NCBI GenBank assembly: GCA_963704565.1
Contig: OY969917.1
Location: forward strand, 1,860,001-1,924,000
Length of the DNA: 64,000 nucleotides
DNA from: Rhodoblastus sp963704565
GTDB lineage: Bacteria; Pseudomonadota; Alphaproteobacteria; Rhizobiales; Beijerinckiaceae
Reading direction: 5' to 3'
In this document: positions 1 to 8,041 of the stretch, in pieces
Numbering within the stretch: the first letter of the stretch is position 1
Layout of the letters: the number at the start of each line of letters is the position of its first letter
Program-made: the position numbers and the translations under genes
The notes under the pieces: generated by a model
Database searches by the model: none
What the model was told of the DNA's origin: nothing
The model's input: only the letters and a program-made list of their open reading frames with translations

Positions 1-567
1 GAGGTTTGCTCCCTTGAACTCGCTGCGCAGCATGCCCATCGACTGATTTGCTATGACTACGGACATATGCGTGCCCGTGAAGTTCGCGCCGCGCATGTCG
101 TCGTAGCTGAAGTGGACTGTGGCGTACGTGTCAGAGAGATCCGCTCCTACGAAGCTCGCTGCCGTCTCTCGCTGGTTGTCCATCCCCTCAGCGGTGATGA
201 CCACTTGGAGCGTGGCGCCGTGGAGCTTTGCATGATTGAAATTGGCCTTCATGATCCACGTCCCGGTCAAGTCGGCCTTCGTCAGGTCTGCCTCGGTGAG
301 GTCAGCCCCCACCAGCTTCACCCCATGCAGGTTTGCCCCGGAAAGATCGGCGTGTGCGAGATTCGCGCCGCTCAGATCAAGCCCAGTCAGGTCGTCTCCA
401 CTCATGTCCTTGTTGGATAGGTCCACCTTATCCTTCGGCATGGCGCTCACGGCGGCCCGCACCTGCTCGGCTGTAAGGTGGCCCGCCGCCTGCGACGGCA
501 TGGTCCAGAGAAGAGCTGCTGACAAAGCGGCGGTGCTGGCGAGGCCCTCAAAGGATCTGTTGCGCAC
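1..567 (-). CDS. Exported pentapeptide-repeat protein (3' end beyond window)
   Basis: The minus strand is open from a GTG at 567 to the window edge (189 codons), so the C-terminus is missing. The GTG follows an AGAGGGGA ribosome-binding sequence at good spacing. The first ~27 residues form a signal peptide with a hydrophobic AALSAALLW core and a likely cut after PSQA. From about residue 49 there are tandem five-residue A(D/N)LxG units such as DLSGANLAHADLSGANL, which fold as a right-handed beta-helix in this family. About two thirds of the way in, a non-repetitive insert interrupts the repeats before they resume. An exported location is inferred from the signal peptide. Pentapeptide proteins have no single function and none can be assigned here. 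Confidence 0.75.
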   Translation of the reverse strand, partial: MRNRSFEGLASTAALSAALLWTMPSQAAGHLTAEQVRAAVSAMPKDKVDLSNKDMSGDDLTGLDLSGANLAHADLSGANLHGVKLVGADLTEADLTKADLTGTWIMKANFNHAKLHGATLQVVITAEGMDNQRETAASFVGADLSDTYATVHFSYDDMRGANFTGTHMSVVIANQSMGMLRSEFKGANL

Positions 568-1028
568 GTTCGTTCCCCTCTTTGGTAGAGGCTGTGAAAC
601 TGAGACATGATAACATTAATTATTTTTCTTGCGCGCTCGGAGTAAATAAAAAAAGGCGCCGGGTAGCTACGAGGTCCAGAAGTTCGCCGAGTTGCGGCTT
701 CGCGCCGGGGTAGCGGCAAGGCCAGAGAGCATTTAGCCGAAGCAGAAGCAGAACGCGAAGATCGTGGCTCTGTGCGATCAGGAGAGGGCGCCTTTTCCGC
801 GATCCACGAATAGGGTCACTGCCATCCTCATGGAGAGGGGAGGCCCCTCGAGCCAAACCGTGCGCCTAATTTGTCCGGCTCAATATCGAGGGCTGCTTTT
901 GGCGTCTCATGAATTACGGCGTTCCACCCATGCCTGCCCTTGCGGGTGACGTCGGCCGCCTGCCGCTTTCCGCCGTTCTGGGTCGTTCGCGAACGGGAAC
1001 CGAGCGCCAGATTTCCACCCCTAAATCC
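568..1028. other. Intergenic stretch, no convincing gene
   Basis: Short open frames exist on both strands, but none has a good ribosome-binding site, a recognisable domain or convincing coding character. The part next to the pentapeptide gene (600-650) is AT-rich and probably holds its promoter. I see no RNA gene or clear repeat. Confidence 0.4.
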
Positions 1029-1286
1029 TCAGTGCTTCACCGCGACGGTGAATTCGCCCGCGTTGATGCGCTCGGGCAGGCGCCCGGCGAAATCGGCGAC
1101 GGCCTCCTCGCCATAGGTTTCCACCAGTTCCTGCAAGGCCGCGAACAAAGCGGCATGGGCGAAGCTCTCGCTTTCGACGCCCGACAGAATCGCCTCGGCG
1201 AAAGCCTCGGTGACAAAAGCCAGGGCGGCGCGGCGCTCGTCTTCGGCGCTGGCGAGTTCGGGAAAAGGGGTCGCGGGAAAGGTCAT
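1029..1286 (-). CDS. Small conserved-looking hypothetical protein (85 aa)
   Basis: An acidic, Ala/Glu-rich alpha-helical protein of 85 residues, reading from MTFPATPFPELASAEDERRA to a C-terminus ending TVAVKH. An upstream in-frame extension is Arg-rich and unlike protein, so the internal ATG at 1286, preceded by AAGGTCGG, is preferred. It has no signal peptide or membrane segment. It lies about 100 bp downstream of the TIGR02301 gene on the same strand and could be cotranscribed. I do not recognise the family. Confidence 0.6.
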   Translation of the reverse strand: MTFPATPFPELASAEDERRAALAFVTEAFAEAILSGVESESFAHAALFAALQELVETYGEEAVADFAGRLPERINAGEFTVAVKH

Positions 1287-1386
1287 GACGGAACCGACCT
1301 TATCGAGTGCGGCGGCGCGAGGCGAGTTGCGTCTTAAGAAAGGGTTAATGGGACTCTTCGCTTCGTCGCCAATTTTTAGCCTGAGG

Positions 1387-2013
1387 TCAATTGGCGCGAT
1401 ATCGCGTCGAAATATCGTGCGCGATCCGCGCGCCTTCATCGAGAAAACGCGCGCTGACCAGTCGCGCGCCGGGCGTGCAGGCGTGATAGGAAAACTCATA
1501 GCCGCGCAGGCCGCGATTGAAGGCGCCGGCGAGCTTTTCCCGCCGCGACGGCCCGGCGTTTTCGGCGTTCATCAGCTTTTCCATCTCCCCCCGCCAGGGC
1601 GCATTGGCGGCGCCTGAAGCGCCGCAAAGCGGCTGCAGATAGCTCAAGGCGCCCATGATCTCCGACAGCCGCAACAGCCGCGGCTCATAGGGCGGCGGCG
1701 GCCCTTCCGGCGGCGGCGCCGGATTGGCGCCTGGAGCGCTCGCGGCGGCTTTCTGCTTCGCCGCATCGGGCGGGGCGTTCTTGTCGGCGGCCTGGCTTTT
1801 TTTCCTGTGCGGCTTCGCCTTGTGACGCAGGTCGACGATGCCGCTGTCGCGATGGCGCCTGTGGCGAGTGCCGAGGTCCGGCGCGGTGGTCGGCCGGTTG
1901 TCGAAAAAGGGAAAGAAGAACTGCGCGCGCGCCGGCGCCGTCCCGCCGAGCGCGCCGGCGAGCAGAGCAAGGGCCAGCATGGCTGGCCGCGACTTTCGCC
2001 TCTTGGCCTTCAT
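1387..2013 (-). CDS. TIGR02301 family exported protein
   Basis: A 208-residue protein with an N-terminal signal peptide (KRRK, hydrophobic core, cut near PARAQ). A low-complexity Lys/Pro/Ala linker follows, then a C-terminal domain of about 95 residues. That domain carries LSEIMGALSYLQPLCG and WRGEMEKLM, typical of the alphaproteobacterial TIGR02301 family of unknown function; the paired cysteines (LCG and YHACTPG) fit an exported disulfide. The start is the ATG at 2013. A 20-bp tandem duplication places a second ATG at 2033, out of frame and overlapping the Nudix stop codon. It sits downstream of pdxH and the Nudix gene and is probably in the same operon. Confidence 0.8.
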   Translation of the reverse strand: MKAKRRKSRPAMLALALLAGALGGTAPARAQFFFPFFDNRPTTAPDLGTRHRRHRDSGIVDLRHKAKPHRKKSQAADKNAPPDAAKQKAAASAPGANPAPPPEGPPPPYEPRLLRLSEIMGALSYLQPLCGASGAANAPWRGEMEKLMNAENAGPSRREKLAGAFNRGLRGYEFSYHACTPGARLVSARFLDEGARIAHDISTRYRAN

Positions 2014-2036
2014 GGCCGCCTCTTGGCCTTCATGGC
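1997..2036 (-). repeat. 20-bp tandem duplication of the TIGR02301 start codon region
   Basis: On the minus strand ATGAAGGCCAAGAGGCG occurs twice, 20 bp apart. The upstream ATG at 2033 overlaps the Nudix TGA as ATGA, the usual coupling geometry, but its frame stops after seven codons. The downstream copy opens the real gene. The unit is not a multiple of three, so it shifts frame. Confidence 0.85.
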
Positions 2037-2476
2037 GCGGCTTCCACGATTCGTTGCGCGTCGGCGACAATATGGGTCAGACCGGGGGTCAGCGAAAGCC
2101 CCTCGTAATCGCCCGGCGCGCGCCACAGCACCTCGGCGGCTTCCGGTCCCGGCGCCGCTTCGCCCGCCAGCCAATGGGCGACGAAGGAGAGAATCACATA
2201 ATGGCGCTCAACCCGGCCGGCGCCGTCGCGGGCGATGTGCTGGAAAATCTGGTTGAAGCCGACAAGCCGCGCCAGCACCCCGGTCTCCTCGCGCAATTCC
2301 CGCAGGGCCGCCGCCTCGACCGTCTCGCCGGTTTCGACCAGACCGCCCGGCAGAGTGAACATGCGCCGGTAGGGCGCCTCGGCGCGGCGCGCCAGCAGCA
2401 CTTTTCCCGCGCGAAACACCGCAATGCTGACGGCGAGCGCCGGTTGCGCCGGATAAAGGCGGCGGGAGGACGTCAC
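2030..2476 (-). CDS. Nudix hydrolase
   Basis: A 148-residue protein with a complete Nudix box at residues 45-67 (G-x5-E-x7-RE-L-x-EE-x-G-V; visible as GGLVETGETV then RELREETGVL). The box binds divalent metal and hydrolyses nucleoside diphosphates linked to another moiety. The substrate cannot be told from sequence; the size and N-terminal layout resemble MutT/ADP-ribose-type sanitising enzymes. Translation begins at a GTG whose GTGA overlaps the pdxH stop codon, so the two genes are translationally coupled. It is probably a cytosolic housecleaning enzyme. Confidence 0.88.
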   Translation of the reverse strand: MTSSRRLYPAQPALAVSIAVFRAGKVLLARRAEAPYRRMFTLPGGLVETGETVEAAALRELREETGVLARLVGFNQIFQHIARDGAGRVERHYVILSFVAHWLAGEAAPGPEAAEVLWRAPGDYEGLSLTPGLTHIVADAQRIVEAAP

Positions 2477-3087
2477 GGATAAAGCGCCTCGCTCAGCCAG
2501 TCGCCTTCCGGCTTTTCGCGCGTGTAGCGGATGCGCTCATGCAGGCGGAACGGCTTGTCCGACCAGAATTCGATCTCGACCGGGCGGAGGCGATAGCCGC
2601 CCCAGTAGGGCGGCCGCGGCACGAAACCGATGTTGAAGCGCGCGGCCTGGAGCGCGACCGCCTTTTCCAGCGCGAATCGGCTCTCCAGCACCCGCGACTG
2701 CTGGCTGGCCCAGGCGCCGATGCGGCTGTCGCGCGCCCGGTTGGCGAAATAATCGTCGGATTCGGCGTCGCTCACCAGTTCCACCGGGCCGCGAAAACGG
2801 AACTGCCGGCGCAGGCTCTTCCAGTGCAGCACCCCCGCCGCGCTCGGATGCGCGGCCAGTTCGTTTCCCTTGGCGCTTTCGCGATTGCTATAAAAAACAA
2901 ACCCCTGGTCGTCGAAGCCCTTCAACAGCACCATGCGGGCGTTGGGCGTTCCCGCCGCGTCCACGGTGGCGAGGCACATGGCGTTGGGGTCGTTGACCTC
3001 GTGTTTTTCGGCCTCGTCCATCCAGTTCTTGAACAAAGCGAAGGGCTCATGGGCCGGCCTGCGGTTACGCGCCGTTAATGCGTTCAT
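2473..3087 (-). CDS. pdxH: Pyridoxamine/pyridoxine 5'-phosphate oxidase
   Basis: A 204-residue FMN enzyme that oxidises PNP or PMP to pyridoxal 5'-phosphate, the last step of vitamin B6 synthesis and salvage. The FMN-binding segment RMVLLKGFDDQGFVFYSN lies in the first half. The C-terminal dimerisation region contains RLRPVEIEFWSD and RLHERIRY, as in the family. A longer frame continues upstream, but the ATG at 3087 has a GGAAGG ribosome-binding site and gives the normal family length. The Nudix gene overlaps its stop codon by 4 bp. It is divergent from the lipoprotein gene that starts close by. Confidence 0.93.
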   Translation of the reverse strand: MNALTARNRRPAHEPFALFKNWMDEAEKHEVNDPNAMCLATVDAAGTPNARMVLLKGFDDQGFVFYSNRESAKGNELAAHPSAAGVLHWKSLRRQFRFRGPVELVSDAESDDYFANRARDSRIGAWASQQSRVLESRFALEKAVALQAARFNIGFVPRPPYWGGYRLRPVEIEFWSDKPFRLHERIRYTREKPEGDWLSEALYP

Positions 3088-3093
3088 CGGAAT

Positions 3094-3663
3094 ATGGCCT
3101 TCCCAGAGTTCTTTTGTCCGGATTACGTCCGCGTGCGCCTGCCCTCGTTCCAGCATAGTGATTCGCCGTCGCGCGGGCAGCAAGATTTTCCGCTGGCGCG
3201 CCGCCTGATCGCCTGCGCGCTGCTGTGCCAGAGCCTCGCGGCCTGCGCGGTGGCGACGCCGCTCGGCGAGGGAATCGACGCGCAGCCGACCGGCTCGATC
3301 CTGGCGCCGCCGCCCCAGGGCGCCGCCGCATCCCACCTGCCCGCCACGCTGGACGAGGAAGACCGCCGCCGCGTCCTCGGCGCCCTGGCCATAGCGCTCG
3401 ACCCCCAGGGAAACGGGGCCTCGGTGCGCTGGGACAATCCGGTCAGCAAGGCCCATGGCCAGATCGCGCCGATCGGCTTGGCTTATCCTTCGAAAGACCT
3501 GATCTGCCGCAAATTCTCGGCCCGGTTCGACAGTCCCGCCGGCGCCCGGCTTGAAGAGGGCTCGGCCTGCCGCGACAAGAGCGCGGAATGGAAGATCGCC
3601 GAGCTGAAGCCGGCGAAAGCCGCGCCCGCCCTCTTGCGCGAAGCCGTTCTCTCGCCCAAATAG
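3094..3663 (+). CDS. RT0821/Lpp0805-type surface lipoprotein (17-kDa antigen family)
   Basis: The frame from ATG 3094 gives 189 residues. A lipoprotein signal is visible as RRLIACALLCQSLAAC with an LAAC lipobox, so the mature protein would be lipidated at that cysteine. The C-terminal domain (DEEDRRRVLGALAIALD, SVRWDNPVSKAHGQI, LICRKFSARF) matches the outer-membrane 17-kDa surface antigen family. The stretch before the lipobox is unusually long (about 35 residues ahead of the Arg pair), so translation may really start at the in-frame GTG at 3133 or another alternative codon. Only about 6 bp separate the ATG from the divergent pdxH start. Confidence 0.7.
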   Translation: MAFPEFFCPDYVRVRLPSFQHSDSPSRGQQDFPLARRLIACALLCQSLAACAVATPLGEGIDAQPTGSILAPPPQGAAASHLPATLDEEDRRRVLGALAIALDPQGNGASVRWDNPVSKAHGQIAPIGLAYPSKDLICRKFSARFDSPAGARLEEGSACRDKSAEWKIAELKPAKAAPALLREAVLSPK

Positions 3664-3734
3664 GAGCTAAGACATGGTGGCGGCGCCTTGCGGGGGCCGC
3701 CAAAAAAATGGGCTGAAACGAGCTTATCACGAGA

Positions 3735-4697
3735 ATGCGCGATCCTTACCAAGTTCTCGGCGTCGCCAAGGGCGCCACGCAGGCGGATGTCAAAAAGGCC
3801 TTCCGCAAGCTCGCCAAACAGCACCATCCCGACCAGAATCCCAAGGATCCCAAGGCGAAGGAAAAATTCGCCGAGATCAACGGGGCATACGAGATCCTCG
3901 GCGACGACAAGAAGCGCGCCCAGTTCGACCGGGGCGAGATCGACGCCGAAGGCAAGCCGCGCCATCCCGGCTTCGAGGGCTTCGGCGGCGGGGCGGGTTC
4001 CGGCGGCTTCCGGCGCGGCGGCGGCCCCGGCGCCGAGCATTTCGAATTCAATGTCGGCGGCGGCGGTTTCGAAGGCGCCGATATTTTCGCCGATCTGTTC
4101 GGCGGCGGACGCGGCGGCCGGCGGACCGGTTTCGGCGGCGCGCGTCAGCAGGCGCGCGAACCTGGCCCCGATGTCGCGCTTGAAGCCTCGATTCCGCTCG
4201 AAACCGCCATCCATGGCGGCAAGGCGCGGGTGCTGACGCCCAATGGCCGGACGCTGGAGATCAATGTTCCGGCCGGCATCGAGGAAGGCAAGCAGATTCG
4301 CCTGCGCGGCCAGGGCCAGCCAAGCGCGAGCGGCGGGCCGGCCGGCGACGTTCTGGTGACTTTGCGTTTCGAGAAACACGGCCTGTTCCGCATCGAAGGC
4401 CGCGACCTGCGGCTCGATCTGCCGATCGCTCTTTACGAAGCGGTGCTGGGCTCGAAAGTCGAGGCGCCGACGCTGAGCGGCAAGGTCGAGCTGACCCTGC
4501 CGCCGCACAGCAATTCCGGCCGCACGCTTCGCCTGCGCGGCAAGGGGCTTCCCGCCGCCAATGGCAAGCCCGCCGGCGACCTGCTGGTGACCCTGCGCAT
4601 CGTGCTGCCCGAAGGCGCCAATGTGGAGCTTGAGGCGCTGGCGCGGAAAATGCGCGCCGACAGGCCCTATCATCCGCGCAACGAGCTGGCGAAATAA
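3735..4697 (+). CDS. DnaJ-like co-chaperone (CbpA type, no zinc finger)
   Basis: A 320-residue class II J-protein. The J domain spans residues 1-66 with the HPD motif at 31-33, which stimulates DnaK ATPase. A long Gly/Phe-rich region follows (about 80-140), then two beta-rich substrate-binding C-terminal domains (about 146-305) containing LRLRGKGLPAANGKPAGDLL. The four CxxCxGxG zinc repeats of true DnaJ are absent, which places it with CbpA. It is predicted to be cytosolic. It is convergent with the L,D-transpeptidase gene, with only 11 bp between their stops. Confidence 0.9.
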   Translation: MRDPYQVLGVAKGATQADVKKAFRKLAKQHHPDQNPKDPKAKEKFAEINGAYEILGDDKKRAQFDRGEIDAEGKPRHPGFEGFGGGAGSGGFRRGGGPGAEHFEFNVGGGGFEGADIFADLFGGGRGGRRTGFGGARQQAREPGPDVALEASIPLETAIHGGKARVLTPNGRTLEINVPAGIEEGKQIRLRGQGQPSASGGPAGDVLVTLRFEKHGLFRIEGRDLRLDLPIALYEAVLGSKVEAPTLSGKVELTLPPHSNSGRTLRLRGKGLPAANGKPAGDLLVTLRIVLPEGANVELEALARKMRADRPYHPRNELAK

Positions 4698-4708
4698 GCG
4701 CCCCTGTC

Positions 4709-6220
4709 TCAACCCCCGACCGTGTCGATATTATAGACGTCGTCGCGGAAATGAACCATGCCGTCGGCGGAGGCCCAGCCGGTCATATAGACCCAGACCA
4801 CCGGGACGGGCTTTGACAGTTTGATGTCCTCGCGGGCGCCGCTGGCGATCCGGTCCTGGATCAGCCGCGCGGTCCATACGCCGAGATCGGGCGAGATATC
4901 CGGCTCGGGCGCGTCGGTCACCGGCGGCGCGGTCACCGGAACGCCCTGAAGCACCCAGGCGGCGAGATCGTAGACGCCCTGCACGCGCACGCAGCCATGC
5001 GACAGGAAGCGGTAGTCGTTGGCGAACAGGTTCCGCGTCGGCGTGTCGTGCATATAGACCGAATCGGGATTGGGCATCTGGAGGCGGATCAGGCCGAGCG
5101 CATTGCCCTTGCCGGAATCCTGCCGCAGGATGTAATTGGTCGCCTTGTCCGAATTCCAGTCGATCGAGCGCGGATTAACCTCCTTGCCCTGGTACGTGAG
5201 AATGCGGATATGGGCGCGCTCCAGATAATTCGGCTGCTTGCGCATTTTCGGGATGATCTCGTTCTTGATGATCGAGACCGGCACCGTCCAGGTCGGATTG
5301 AGATTGACCGCGACGATCTTGGCGGTGATCCGCGGCGACTGATGATCCGGCTCGCCGACGATCACGGCATAGCGATGGAAGACCCGGCCATATTCGATCG
5401 CATCGACCGCCAGCGACGGGATATTCACCGCCACATATCTGTCGCCGAACGGGAAATTCAGCCCGGCCAGCCGTTGCGCGCTTGAGGCGAGCTGCTTGAA
5501 GCGGACATTGGCCGGCACATTCATCGCGCGCAGGGTCATGCCGGAGACGACGCCGGATTGCCGCAGGCCGTTGCGGAACTGGAACCGTTTGACGGCGGCG
5601 GTCAGCGCCGGAGTCCAACGCGCTCCATTGGCCTCGGCGCCGACGAGGTCGCCTTCGATGGCGAGGCGGCGGCGCAGGATTTCGACCGCCGGACCGCGCG
5701 CGCCGGGGCGCAAGTCGCCCGGGACGACCGGCCAGCCGCCCGCGTCTACGATCGCGGCGTAACGCTCCGAGGCCTTGGCGGTGGTGAAAAAGGTTTCCGG
5801 CTGGAGCACGGGAGTCGGATCGTCCGACAAGGCCATTTCGCGCGGAACCGGCTTGGGGCGCGGTTTTGGCTTGGGCTTGAGCACGGAATTGGGCTTGGCG
5901 GCGGCCTGTTCCGGCGCCGCGCCCGGCGGCTTCGCCTGAACCTCAGGATTGGGGGCTTCAACCTTGGGCGCTTCCGCTTTGGGCGCTTCAATCTTGGGCG
6001 CCTCAACCTTGGGCGCGGCAGCCGGAATGGGCGCCGGCGCGGCGGCGGGCGGCGGCAGGGGGGTCGAATCGATCGCGGGCGCGGCGGCGGGACTCGACGT
6101 CGTCGGGGCCTGGGTCGCCATCGGCTCGGGCGAAAGCGGGCTTTGGGCCCAAGACGCCAAAGGCGTCACGCCAAACATGACCGCCAGAACGAGAACCGGA
6201 GTTTTTTGCGCGCGCCACAT
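4709..6220 (-). CDS. Exported L,D-transpeptidase (YkuD) with peptidoglycan-binding domain
   Basis: A 503-residue exported enzyme. The signal peptide ends near ASWAQ. Next comes a long Pro/Ala/Lys spacer with repeated PKVEAP/PKIEAP units, probably spanning the periplasm. A PG_binding_1-like domain (LRPGARGPAVEILRRRL) follows, then the YkuD domain with the catalytic SHGCVRV motif (Cys410). YkuD enzymes form 3-3 meso-DAP crosslinks or attach proteins to peptidoglycan. The ATG at 6220 directly opens the signal sequence; a longer frame upstream runs into a palindromic repeat and is rejected. It resembles the large L,D-transpeptidases of Hyphomicrobiales. Confidence 0.9.
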   Translation of the reverse strand: MWRAQKTPVLVLAVMFGVTPLASWAQSPLSPEPMATQAPTTSSPAAAPAIDSTPLPPPAAAPAPIPAAAPKVEAPKIEAPKAEAPKVEAPNPEVQAKPPGAAPEQAAAKPNSVLKPKPKPRPKPVPREMALSDDPTPVLQPETFFTTAKASERYAAIVDAGGWPVVPGDLRPGARGPAVEILRRRLAIEGDLVGAEANGARWTPALTAAVKRFQFRNGLRQSGVVSGMTLRAMNVPANVRFKQLASSAQRLAGLNFPFGDRYVAVNIPSLAVDAIEYGRVFHRYAVIVGEPDHQSPRITAKIVAVNLNPTWTVPVSIIKNEIIPKMRKQPNYLERAHIRILTYQGKEVNPRSIDWNSDKATNYILRQDSGKGNALGLIRLQMPNPDSVYMHDTPTRNLFANDYRFLSHGCVRVQGVYDLAAWVLQGVPVTAPPVTDAPEPDISPDLGVWTARLIQDRIASGAREDIKLSKPVPVVWVYMTGWASADGMVHFRDDVYNIDTVGG

Positions 6221-6358
6221 GATTCGCAATTTCCCTGAGAGGGGTCGTTCTTTAAGAACGATCGCCGCGCCTTTGCCAAGCTTTTCGCGGGCTTTCGCGC
6301 AATTTCCCCGGTTCTGTGTCCTTTTTACGACCGCCCGCCCCTCGCGCCAGCGGAATAG

Positions 6359-6385
6359 GAATTCCGAATGATTCATTCGGAATTC
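6359..6385. repeat. Palindromic repeat, copy 1 (GAATTCCGAATGA dyad)
   Basis: A perfect 13+1+13 palindrome between the L,D-transpeptidase promoter region and the 3' end of the acyl-CoA synthetase gene, whose TGA (6389-6391) it almost touches. A second copy in opposite orientation lies at 48276-48310. The flanking TATTCCGCTGGCGCGA segment is also shared, so this is a dispersed element of about 45 bp and not a chance hairpin. It could act as a transcription terminator for the synthetase gene. Confidence 0.8.
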
Positions 6386-6388
6386 GTA

Positions 6389-8011
6389 TCATTTGCCGCC
6401 GGCGTAAAGCCGCCGCAGCTCGTTCTTGAGAATTTTCCCGGTCGCGCCGTGGGGGAGTTCGCCGGCGACGATCACCCGGTCGGGAATGGCGAAATTCGCG
6501 ACCTTGCCCTGGAAAAAGGCGCGCAGCTCCTCCGGCCTTGGCTCATGGCCGGCGCGCGGGACGACGATCAGCAGCGGCCTTTCGCCCCATTTCTCGTCCG
6601 GCGCCGCGATGGCCGCCGCCTCCGCGACATCGGGATGGCCGACGGCGATATTTTCGAGCTCGATCGAGCTGATCCATTCGCCGCCCGATTTGATCAGATC
6701 CTTGGAGCGGTCGGTGAGCAGCATGTAGCCGTTTTGGTCGATCACTCCGACATCGCCGGTGGAAAACCAGGCGTTGTCGCCGATTTCGCTGTCCGGCGCG
6801 CGGAAATAGCCCTTGGCGATCCAATGGCCGCGACAGGAAATATCGCCCTGGCTCTTGCCGTCCCACGACGTTTCCGCGCCCTCCGGGCCGGTGGCGCGGA
6901 TATCCGCGCCGAACAAGGCGCGGCCCTGGCGGGTCGCATGGTCGCAGCGGGATTCGCCTTCCAAAATAGCCGTCGCGGGCTTGGGACCGTTATAAACCAC
7001 CACCGGGCTGGTCTCGGTCATGCCCCAGCCCTGACAGGCCTCGACCCCGAGTTCGGCGAAAGCGACGACCAGCGCGCGCGGCAACGCCGCTCCGCCCGAC
7101 ATGATCCGCTTCAACGTTTTGAAACCCGCGCCGGTCTGGCGCATGTGATTGACCAAGGCCAGCCAGACCGTGGGCACGCCGACCGAAAGATCGACGCGCT
7201 CGCCGTCCATCAGCCCGAGCAGCGAGACCGGGTCGAGGTGACGCCCCGGCATGATCAGCGCGGCGCCGACCATGGGCGCGGCATAGGGTATGCCCCAGGC
7301 GTTGACGTGGAACATCGGCACGACCGGCAGAACCCGCGTCGTCGCGCGCGTGCCGACCGCGTCGGCGCTATTGATGGCGAAAGCATGGAGCAGCGAGGAG
7401 CGGTGCGAATAAAGCACGCCCTTGGGCTTTCCCGTGGTGCCGGAGGTGTAGCACAGGCCGGAGGCGGTGTTTTCGTCGAAAACCGGCCAGTCTTCTTCCT
7501 CGCGCGCCGCCTCGATCAGGCTTTCATAATCGAACTGGGTCACGCCCGGCGGCAATTCGAGCTGTTTCATCTCGCCCGGTTCGGCCAGCGCCACGATCAC
7601 GCGCAAAGTGGCGGCGACTTTGGGCGCGACGGCGGCGGCGAGCGGCGCGAAACAGGCGTCCATGAACAGCACATGATCTTCGGCGTGGGTCAGGATATAG
7701 GCGATGTCGTCGAGGGCGAGGCGCGGATTGATGGTGTGGCAGACCGCGCCCATGCCGGAAATGGCGTAATAAAGTTCGAGATGGCGATCGCTGTTCATCG
7801 CCAGAGTGGCGACGCGGTCGCCGAAACCCACGCCCAGCTCGCGCAGCGCGCCCATGAGTTTTCGCGCGCGCCTTTCCAGCGCCCGGTAGGTGGTTCGGAC
7901 GATACGCCCATCGTCGCGGCGCGACACCACTTCGGCCTCGCCATGGTGGCGGGCGGCGTGCTGGATAATCGATGAAATCAGCAGCTCGCGCCGCTGCATC
8001 AGGCCAAGCAT
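6389..8011 (-). CDS. Fatty-acid--CoA ligase (AMP-binding, AlkK-like)
   Basis: A 540-residue ANL-superfamily enzyme that activates a carboxylic acid with ATP to an acyl-AMP and then an acyl-CoA. The P-loop-like YTSGTTGKPKG sits near residue 190, the adenylate-binding GWGMTETSP in the middle, STGDVGVID and DRSKDLIKSGGEWIS mark the hinge, and the catalytic lysine is in ATGKILKNELR near the C-terminus. Length and motifs resemble medium/long-chain acyl-CoA synthetases of the AlkK group; chain length is inference. It stands alone, followed by a palindromic repeat and preceded by the 3' end of uvrB. Confidence 0.87.
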   Translation of the reverse strand: MLGLMQRRELLISSIIQHAARHHGEAEVVSRRDDGRIVRTTYRALERRARKLMGALRELGVGFGDRVATLAMNSDRHLELYYAISGMGAVCHTINPRLALDDIAYILTHAEDHVLFMDACFAPLAAAVAPKVAATLRVIVALAEPGEMKQLELPPGVTQFDYESLIEAAREEEDWPVFDENTASGLCYTSGTTGKPKGVLYSHRSSLLHAFAINSADAVGTRATTRVLPVVPMFHVNAWGIPYAAPMVGAALIMPGRHLDPVSLLGLMDGERVDLSVGVPTVWLALVNHMRQTGAGFKTLKRIMSGGAALPRALVVAFAELGVEACQGWGMTETSPVVVYNGPKPATAILEGESRCDHATRQGRALFGADIRATGPEGAETSWDGKSQGDISCRGHWIAKGYFRAPDSEIGDNAWFSTGDVGVIDQNGYMLLTDRSKDLIKSGGEWISSIELENIAVGHPDVAEAAAIAAPDEKWGERPLLIVVPRAGHEPRPEELRAFFQGKVANFAIPDRVIVAGELPHGATGKILKNELRRLYAGGK

Positions 8012-8041
8012 GGCGATCCTCCCCCAATGATTTTTTTTGAA

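Noticed and set aside
764..949. Short open frames in the 568-1028 gap
   Set aside because: No ribosome-binding site, domain or coding bias; they look like chance frames.
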